A DNA stretch of 7,088 nt, from the NCBI GenBank assembly GCA_035275625.1, contig DATEMK010000230.1, positions 1 through 7,088 on the forward strand, in the 5' to 3' direction. Origin of the DNA: DATEMK01 sp035275625 (GTDB lineage Bacteria; Bacteroidota; Bacteroidia; AKYH767-A; OLB10). A program made the position numbers and the translations under genes. Positions 1-5,222 of the stretch are shown here, one piece after another. Numbering within the stretch: the stretch's first letter is position 1; each line of letters starts with the position of its first letter. A model generated the notes under the pieces. The model was not told where the DNA came from, ran no database searches, and saw only the letters and a program-made list of their open reading frames with translations.

Positions 1-2
1 CT

Positions 3-53
3 AACAAAAGAAACTTTATAGAAATAGAAAAAAAAACAGGCACTGATGTTTAA
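3..53 (+). CDS. C-terminal end of an upstream protein (partial, unidentified)
   Basis: One frame is open from the window edge and reads NKRNFIEIEKKTGTDV before a TAA at 51-53. Its composition is ordinary for coding sequence, and of the other two + frames one stops at 19-21 and one opens with a stop. It lies about 100 bases upstream of the first glycosyltransferase on the same strand, as expected for the preceding gene of the same locus. Sixteen residues are too few to name a family. It could also be chance, since short A-rich sequence is often open. Confidence 0.4.
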   Translation, partial: NKRNFIEIEKKTGTDV

Positions 54-152
54 TACATATTTCCAAAAAAACTTTTTTCGGCAGATAGTTTCATTGAATT
101 GTCTGTTTGTCAATTAAAGGAGAAACAACTGTTAAAAAGTATTACTAAAAAA

Positions 153-1343
153 ATGCCCGGTCCCTGCAATATTTTTTATTTCTCTCCTTATGATTTACTC
201 AGGCCCCGGACCAACCAGGTAAGCGATATGCGTTTATGCGAAGGATTTGCAATAAACAAATGCAATGTCACTCTTTTCGCTCCTTACGTCTATAGAATTG
301 ATAATATCAATAAAGAAGAATTATTTAAAAAATATGGAATAGAAATTCCGTTTTTGATTAAATATTTACCGACAAAATTCAAGGCCGATGTTAAAGGTTC
401 CGGAAATCTGCTGCTCATTATTTTTTTAACTTGCTGGATAAACTTGCGGGTTATGTTACAATTCCTTTTTTCAAAAAAAAAAGTAATAATAATGTCAAGA
501 AGTCCGCATCTTATAGCTTTTCCAATAGTACTAAAAAAGATTTTTTTTATGGGTGCAAAAAACATCAGCATTATAATTTGGGTTCATGAAGTAATGGACA
601 GGCCGTTTTATAAATGGACTTACAGGAATGCGGACGGAGTCGTAGGCACCAATTCGTCCATTACAGAAGACTTAAATAAAATTGCCGGAATTGATGCGCA
701 AAAAACTGCCGTTTCACTGAATCCTGTTTCAGAACGGCAGGTAAATTACTCCGTTGATAAAATTTCTGCACGCAAAACAGTTAATCTCGTTATGGACAAA
801 CCGCTTGTTGTCTATACAGGCAAATTGGGAGAAGGCATAAAAGAAATTGAATATTTGTTAAAGGCAGCAAAGCTGTTGCCGCAGTATGCATTTCTTTTCA
901 CAGGAGGAAAACCAGCGGCAGTCGGACACTATAAGAACTGGTGCAGTTCAAACCAGGTTACTAATGTGCATTTTACAGGTTATATTCCTGACTACACAAT
1001 GATTATTAATTACCAGTTTGCCGCTGATGTACTGGTGTCTTATTATACCCGGCACACGCACGATGTACGCTATAGTTTTCCGAATAAAATATGTGAGTAT
1101 ATGATTACCGGCAACCCGATTGTGACTCCTGAATTCCCTGCTACACGGGATGTATTGAACAGGAGCAATGCCATTTTTGTAGAGCCGGAAAATATTGTTT
1201 CTTTAGTGGAAGGAATCAAGGCTGCAGTGGAAGATAGTAAAACGTCACATCATTTAGCGCTGCAGGCACAAAAGGATGTGAAAGAATTTACGTTCGGCAA
1301 AAGAACAAAAATGCTGCTGGATTTTTTTGAGAGCTTAAATTAA
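153..1343 (+). CDS. Glycosyltransferase, GT-B fold (GT4-like / group 1)
   Basis: Predicted cytoplasmic or membrane-associated glycosyltransferase that moves a sugar from a nucleotide donor to a glycan or lipid-linked acceptor; donor and acceptor are unknown. With the ATG at 153 it has 396 residues, normal for the family. The N-terminal acceptor domain has a strongly hydrophobic stretch at about residues 84-106, a WVHEV segment at 143-147, and the linker-side TNSSITEDL at 166-174. The C-terminal donor domain opens with VVYTGKLGEG at about 219-228 and holds FTGGKP at 249-254. The donor-binding signature FPNKICEYMITGNPIV lies at 309-324. Only the second Glu of the E-x7-E pair is present (E315); the first position is Tyr307. 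The frame continues upstream to a TTG at 99, which would add 18 residues, but the ATG fits the expected first beta strand (NIFYFSPYD) better. A 10-A tract lies inside the gene at 473-482. The family call is firm and the substrate is unknown. Confidence 0.9.
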   Translation: MPGPCNIFYFSPYDLLRPRTNQVSDMRLCEGFAINKCNVTLFAPYVYRIDNINKEELFKKYGIEIPFLIKYLPTKFKADVKGSGNLLLIIFLTCWINLRVMLQFLFSKKKVIIMSRSPHLIAFPIVLKKIFFMGAKNISIIIWVHEVMDRPFYKWTYRNADGVVGTNSSITEDLNKIAGIDAQKTAVSLNPVSERQVNYSVDKISARKTVNLVMDKPLVVYTGKLGEGIKEIEYLLKAAKLLPQYAFLFTGGKPAAVGHYKNWCSSNQVTNVHFTGYIPDYTMIINYQFAADVLVSYYTRHTHDVRYSFPNKICEYMITGNPIVTPEFPATRDVLNRSNAIFVEPENIVSLVEGIKAAVEDSKTSHHLALQAQKDVKEFTFGKRTKMLLDFFESLN

Positions 1344-1395
1344 TATTACATTTAAAAAATTGAGAGATAATTTCTTTTCGGACCAAAAAAAATTT

Positions 1396-2394
1396 ATGGA
1401 GTTGTTGTCCCGCTACATCCACGGAGGCAGTATTGGAAAAACAGGCTTGCTGCTTTCTTTGTTTAGCAGTTCTTTTCCTTTCAGAAAAAATGCTCCAAAC
1501 ATTATTAATAAATATTACAAAACTTATAAACAGGAAAAAATATTAAATAATGAATTCAAAATAATCACCATAGACGCTTACAATGGAAATAACAGGGAAG
1601 CGGGGCAAATGATCGAATATTTAAATAAGTATTTACCAGGTGATTTATTTGGAGTTTATTTACACGGCAGCCTTGCTACAAATGAAGAAATTTTTTACAG
1701 CGATTTTGATGCGCTTGTAATTCTTAAGCAGGAAATTTTTAAAAGACCAGGGCGACTTTCCCGCATTGCTGAACACCTGTTTAAAGCGGAAAAGTTTATG
1801 CTGGCAAAGGATCCTTTGCAGCATCACGGCTGGTTTGTTATAACTGAGGATGATCTGAAAAATTATCCCGAGTATTATTTTCCTCATGAACTGTTTCGTT
1901 ATTCAAAATGTTTACTGGGTGAAAAAGAAATTTCCATTCATTTGAATGAAAACGGTTATATGGCAGACCTGCAAGAATCGTTTCACAAGCTATGCAAAAG
2001 CGTTGTAAAAAAGCTTGAGTCAAAAACCTTTTTAAAAAATAATTATGTTTTCAAAAACCTGTTAAGTGAATTCATGCTGCTCCCTGCAGTTTACATTCAA
2101 TCAAAAACAGGGCAGGGGATTTTTAAAAAATTCAGTTTTGAAAAACTAAAAAAAGAATTAGGTGAAGGTTACCGGATCATGGATGAAATTTCTGAAATCA
2201 GGGTATCATGGAAGTATCAGCCTTCTTCCTTTTATTTGAGTCTTATTCGTAAAAAGAATGTTCTGTGCAGGAAAATTGCGGCAAAGTTTTTTTCAGGCAA
2301 TGTGGAAAGAGAGTTGTTAGAAAAATTTAATAATGAAATGGTCCGGCAGATGCTTGTATTTGTAAATGAATTAAAATCAAGGATAGAAAGATGA
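1396..2394 (+). CDS. Nucleotidyltransferase-domain protein, DNA polymerase beta-like fold
   Basis: Stand-alone nucleotidyltransferase-fold protein of about 332 residues. The fold normally transfers an NMP from an NTP to a hydroxyl or phosphate; the substrate here is unknown. The signature is clear: VYLHGS followed ten residues later by DFDALVIL, giving G91-S92 and the metal-binding pair D103 and D105 (numbered from the ATG at 1396). A block reading HHGWFVITEDDL follows at 143-154, then KCLLGEKE at about 171-178. No acidic residue is seen where the third carboxylate of the fold is expected. The second half is helical, with LSEFMLLPAVYIQ and KFSFEKLKKEL resembling the helical substrate-binding region of aminoglycoside-nucleotidyltransferase-like proteins. 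The frame is open back to a TTG at 1360, which would add 12 residues and shorten the gap to the upstream gene from 52 to 16 bases, so the start is uncertain. Its stop overlaps the next ATG. Role in the locus is unknown. Confidence 0.82.
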   Translation: MELLSRYIHGGSIGKTGLLLSLFSSSFPFRKNAPNIINKYYKTYKQEKILNNEFKIITIDAYNGNNREAGQMIEYLNKYLPGDLFGVYLHGSLATNEEIFYSDFDALVILKQEIFKRPGRLSRIAEHLFKAEKFMLAKDPLQHHGWFVITEDDLKNYPEYYFPHELFRYSKCLLGEKEISIHLNENGYMADLQESFHKLCKSVVKKLESKTFLKNNYVFKNLLSEFMLLPAVYIQSKTGQGIFKKFSFEKLKKELGEGYRIMDEISEIRVSWKYQPSSFYLSLIRKKNVLCRKIAAKFFSGNVERELLEKFNNEMVRQMLVFVNELKSRIER

Positions 2395-3362
2395 GCTATC
2401 ATTTGGTTGATTATCCTTATTATGTGGGCATCTCTGAATACCAGGAAGTACTGGACAGGATGGTGAAGCGGCTGCTTGAAACAAATGGTGTTGCTGCCAT
2501 ATACCAGGTTGGCGGAGTAGGCAATCCCGGTATCTCAGACCTGGATATGCTCACGGTATTTAAAGATGGATTCAGCGCGGAGCAAAATTTTTTATCAGGA
2601 CTATCAACCCTGGAACGTTATCTTTTTATTCATAACCTTTATGGCATTTCTGAAAAGGATTGGGTTCATGCGAACGAAAGATTGTTGTTTCCCGAATGTA
2701 AATTGCTGTTCGGTGAATCTGCAAAAGCAACTGCTGCTTTTTCTTCTCCCGGTATAGAAATTTTAAAAACGCAAATTGCCCTGGAGTTTATCGTGAAGTT
2801 GTATATTTCATTGTCCATCCAGGAAACCTGCCGGGTGATTAAAATTCGCGACCTGCTTCTTCATGTAAAAGCATTGCAGCTTGATCTCGATTATCTGAAT
2901 ATCACTTCCGGACCAGTTTATGAAAAGGTCTTGCAGGTGATTGAATGGAGAAAAAGCTGGTTTAATAAAATTCCTCCGGACAGAATTATTTCCCAATGGT
3001 GGGAGTCATTTTATAATGAATTTATTTTATTCTTTCATTCGATTTTGCAAATCCATAAGTTCTATCTTCCTGAAAAAACAATTTACCGGCTTTCAAAAAA
3101 TATTTCATTAACTTCAACTGAAAAAGGTGTTTCATTTTCGAAGAAAGGATTCCTTCTTCCCGGTTTTTTGCATATTTTTGGAAAAAAATATTTCCGGCTT
3201 CAAAATAAATTTAATCATTTCCTTTTTGAAGTTCCTGTTTTTTCCGGCAATATTCCTGTTTCACTTGAAAAAAAATTTCAATATGAAAAAAAAATTGTTG
3301 AATACAATAAAAAATACCTTCCTTATTTTCTCCCTTTAACATCAAGCCTTCATGCCATTTAA
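2391..3362 (+). CDS. Divergent nucleotidyltransferase-like protein, partner of the preceding gene
   Basis: A 323-residue protein with no confident family name. Near its N terminus it reads IYQVGG, then seven residues, then DLDMLTVF: G41-G42 with the acidic pair D50 and D52. This is the nucleotidyltransferase signature with Gly in place of Ser and a shorter loop than the usual nine or more residues. It then follows the same order as its upstream neighbour: a His in a predicted strand (H81), GISEKDW at 85-91, KLLFGE at 104-109, and a helical half starting EFIVKLYISLSIQ. Residues 153-158 read RDLLLH, which matches the R-[polar]-x3-H form of HEPN ribonuclease domains, but may be chance. The C-terminal 90 or so residues are rich in Phe and Lys, possibly a surface for membrane or partner contact. 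The ATG lies inside the last codons of the upstream gene (ATGA), implying translational coupling. Whether it is an active enzyme is open. Confidence 0.7.
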   Translation: MSYHLVDYPYYVGISEYQEVLDRMVKRLLETNGVAAIYQVGGVGNPGISDLDMLTVFKDGFSAEQNFLSGLSTLERYLFIHNLYGISEKDWVHANERLLFPECKLLFGESAKATAAFSSPGIEILKTQIALEFIVKLYISLSIQETCRVIKIRDLLLHVKALQLDLDYLNITSGPVYEKVLQVIEWRKSWFNKIPPDRIISQWWESFYNEFILFFHSILQIHKFYLPEKTIYRLSKNISLTSTEKGVSFSKKGFLLPGFLHIFGKKYFRLQNKFNHFLFEVPVFSGNIPVSLEKKFQYEKKIVEYNKKYLPYFLPLTSSLHAI

Positions 3363-3390
3363 AAATTCCCCAGCATTAATGTTTCATTTT

Positions 3391-3398
3391 TATTTTTG
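3391..3398 (+). promoter_or_regulatory. Possible Bacteroidota-type -7 promoter element
   Basis: TATTTTTG fits the TAnnTTTG consensus described for the -7 box of Bacteroidota primary-sigma promoters. It lies 21 bases before the sulfotransferase ATG, in a 57-base gap that is the longest after the first gene. No TTTG/TTG-type -33 box is visible at the usual distance upstream. In such AT-rich sequence an 8-base match with two free positions can occur by chance, so this is only a candidate internal promoter. Confidence 0.2.
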
Positions 3399-3419
3399 TG
3401 CTGAACCAGGCTTTAAGTC

Positions 3420-4172
3420 ATGAATTATATTTTTATTACTGGTATGGGCAGGTCAGGCACGTTGTTTCTGGCTACCATGCTTGAAAATTTGCCGGGTGTA
3501 CACAGCGGGCATGAAATGATTGGCGATCGTGAATATTGGCTGCTTAGCTGGTATTTGAAAAATACTGCTTATGCGCGGGAATATCTTAAACGGGAACAGA
3601 AAACAATTGAGGCGAATGTTCGCCATAACTGGTATATAGATATAAATTCTTATTTACAATATTCCAGCGATGAATTGAAAGAAGTTTTTAAACCGGAAAC
3701 TGTGCTTCACCTCGTGCGCCATCCTAAAGATGTGATTCGTTCTCTGTATGCAAGGAGGAGCGAAAGTGTCGTTCACCTGGTCCCTAAGGAGCAAACTGAA
3801 ATTCATCGTTGGCTGGATGGCGATCGTTTTCAACAAATTTGCTGGAACTGGAAAGATGCCGTAGAAAACCTTTTAAATAAAAATATTCCTGTTATCCGGT
3901 TTGAAGAACTGAAAGAAAATTATGATTATTTTAATGATAAATTATTAAAACCGTTCGGCTTTGTGCTTGATGAAAAAAATTGGAGAAAAATGAAAAGCAA
4001 AAAAATAAATAAAACCAAGAGCGCTTTATACCGAAGAGTTTACTCATCTTTAAAAGGAAAGAACTATAATGTTGACATTTTGCCGGATTATCCCGGATGG
4101 CCTGAAAAGTATAAAGAGATTTTCGAAACTTATTGTTTTCCGGCTATGAAGAAGCTCGGGTACTCAGTTTAA
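3420..4172 (+). CDS. Sulfotransferase (PAPS-dependent)
   Basis: Predicted cytoplasmic sulfotransferase that moves the sulfuryl group of PAPS to a hydroxyl or amine, here most likely on a sugar of the polysaccharide or its lipid-linked precursor. The 250-residue length is usual for compact bacterial members. The 5'-phosphosulfate loop is at the N terminus, FITGMGRSGTLFLATML, with G10, R11, S12, G13 and T14 as the key residues. The 3'-phosphate-binding motif is VLHLVRHPKDVIRSLYARR at about 95-113, with R100 and S108 as likely contacts. H31-E32 lie where a catalytic base often sits in carbohydrate sulfotransferases (inference). The C terminus, ending AMKKLGYSV, has the LGY close seen in many relatives. 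No Shine-Dalgarno sequence precedes the ATG, but the start falls directly before the first strand and P-loop, so it is secure. It lies between the nucleotidyltransferase pair and the second glycosyltransferase, which supports a glycan substrate. No PAPS synthesis gene is in the window. Confidence 0.93.
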   Translation: MNYIFITGMGRSGTLFLATMLENLPGVHSGHEMIGDREYWLLSWYLKNTAYAREYLKREQKTIEANVRHNWYIDINSYLQYSSDELKEVFKPETVLHLVRHPKDVIRSLYARRSESVVHLVPKEQTEIHRWLDGDRFQQICWNWKDAVENLLNKNIPVIRFEELKENYDYFNDKLLKPFGFVLDEKNWRKMKSKKINKTKSALYRRVYSSLKGKNYNVDILPDYPGWPEKYKEIFETYCFPAMKKLGYSV

Positions 4173-4199
4173 GCCTTATTCTAATTATAGTATCCATCA

Positions 4200-5207
4200 A
4201 TGAAAAAAATTTTGTGGCAAAGCAGGTCGCCAGTTGTTTTTAATTCCATTCTATCAGGGAAATTAATTCAAGGTGCAAATGGCGGAAATGCTTATGACTT
4301 TCACGCTGCAATGGCATTGAAAAAAAATTTTAAAGTTATTGCTGATGGAAAAGCGCTGTTTTCTAAAAGTGATAATATATTGCGTTACCGGAACAGGATG
4401 AAATCATACAGCCCGGAAGCGGATATTATTATTAAGGAGCCTTACCCTATTGTCTTCGGAAAAAATAAACAAAATGCAAAACAGGTAGCATTGATTCATC
4501 ACATAGACGATGCGCTTCTTCGTAAATCCCTGAAGCACCGGTTATATTTCGGGGTGTTAAAAAAACAACTCAGAAAAATGGATTTAATAGTTACAGTCTC
4601 TAAATACTGGAAAGATTATCTTCAGGATTTAGGGTGCGGCCATATAAAAATTATTTATAATTCCTTTAATGCGGAGGATTACTCAGTGAGCAAGGATGCG
4701 GTCAGCAAGTTTAAAATTAAATATAATTTATCCGGCAAGGTGCCGCTTATTTACATTGGTAATGCACACAGGCAGAAAGGCGCTTACGAAGTTTATGAAA
4801 AGCTGAAAAATAAAAATTATCAATTGGTAATGACGGGCTCTGTAAACTATGCAAAAGACCTGCCTGTAAAATTTCTCTCTCTCAGCCAGCCTGATTATAT
4901 TGCTTTACTTCATGCAGCGAATGTTGTTGTCACTATGTCAACCATGACAGAAGGCTGGAACCGTATTGCTCATGAAGCCTTGCTTTGCAGAACACCGGTC
5001 ATAGGATCAGGGGCTGGCGGAATGAAAGAGCTGCTGGATGAAAGCGGGCAGCAGATAGTGCAGGATATTTCCGCATTGCCTTCAGCAATTGAGGAATCAT
5101 TGAAAAACAAAGATGTATTCGCTGAAAAAGGATTTGCATTTGCAAGCCGTTTCAATAGCAAATATTTTACTCAGGAATGGATCACAGCGATTCAAAATCT
5201 GCTGTAA
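4200..5207 (+). CDS. Glycosyltransferase, GT4-like (group 1)
   Basis: A 335-residue GT-B fold glycosyltransferase, slightly short for GT4 but with both domains. The N-terminal domain has GANGGNAYDFHAAMAL at about 25-40, the glycine-rich acceptor-side loop typical of the family. IHHIDD is at 99-104 and VTVSKYWKDYL at 131-141, the usual hinge segment before the donor domain. The C-terminal domain begins LIYIGNAHRQKG (183-194), has MTGS at 211-214, and carries a full E-x7-E motif, E251 to E259, within TEGWNRIAHEALLCRTPVIG. It probably uses a nucleotide-activated sugar with retention of configuration, as GT4 members do; donor and acceptor cannot be read from the sequence. It starts 27 bases after the sulfotransferase stop at an ATG with an A/T-rich leader and no Shine-Dalgarno sequence. 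Together with the first glycosyltransferase it supplies two of the transfer steps of the locus. Confidence 0.92.
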   Translation: MKKILWQSRSPVVFNSILSGKLIQGANGGNAYDFHAAMALKKNFKVIADGKALFSKSDNILRYRNRMKSYSPEADIIIKEPYPIVFGKNKQNAKQVALIHHIDDALLRKSLKHRLYFGVLKKQLRKMDLIVTVSKYWKDYLQDLGCGHIKIIYNSFNAEDYSVSKDAVSKFKIKYNLSGKVPLIYIGNAHRQKGAYEVYEKLKNKNYQLVMTGSVNYAKDLPVKFLSLSQPDYIALLHAANVVVTMSTMTEGWNRIAHEALLCRTPVIGSGAGGMKELLDESGQQIVQDISALPSAIEESLKNKDVFAEKGFAFASRFNSKYFTQEWITAIQNLL

Positions 5208-5222
5208 ACATAAAAAACATAT

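Noticed and set aside
102..109. TCTGTTTG as a possible promoter -7 box for the first gene
   Set aside because: It misses the TA of the TAnnTTTG consensus and has no convincing -33 box upstream.
116..122. AAAGGAG, a strong Shine-Dalgarno-like sequence before the first glycosyltransferase
   Set aside because: It lies about 30 bases before the preferred ATG at 153 and downstream of the TTG at 99. The only well-spaced in-frame codon is a CTG at 129, an unlikely start. The other genes here have no such site.
290..571. Reverse-strand open frame inside the first glycosyltransferase
   Set aside because: It lies wholly within a well-supported gene, and its sequence is low-complexity reverse complement of hydrophobic and Lys-rich codons. 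No motif is visible.
3127..3339. Second + frame of 70 codons inside the 3' part of the second nucleotidyltransferase-like gene
   Set aside because: It overlaps a longer continuous frame and is made of Phe- and Lys-rich sequence caused by A and T tracts. I saw no sign of a frameshift in the main frame.
3371..3403. CAGCA...TGCTG inverted repeat as a terminator after the second nucleotidyltransferase-like gene
   Set aside because: The stem is only five base pairs with a loop of about 23 bases and no T tract follows, so it is not a credible intrinsic terminator.
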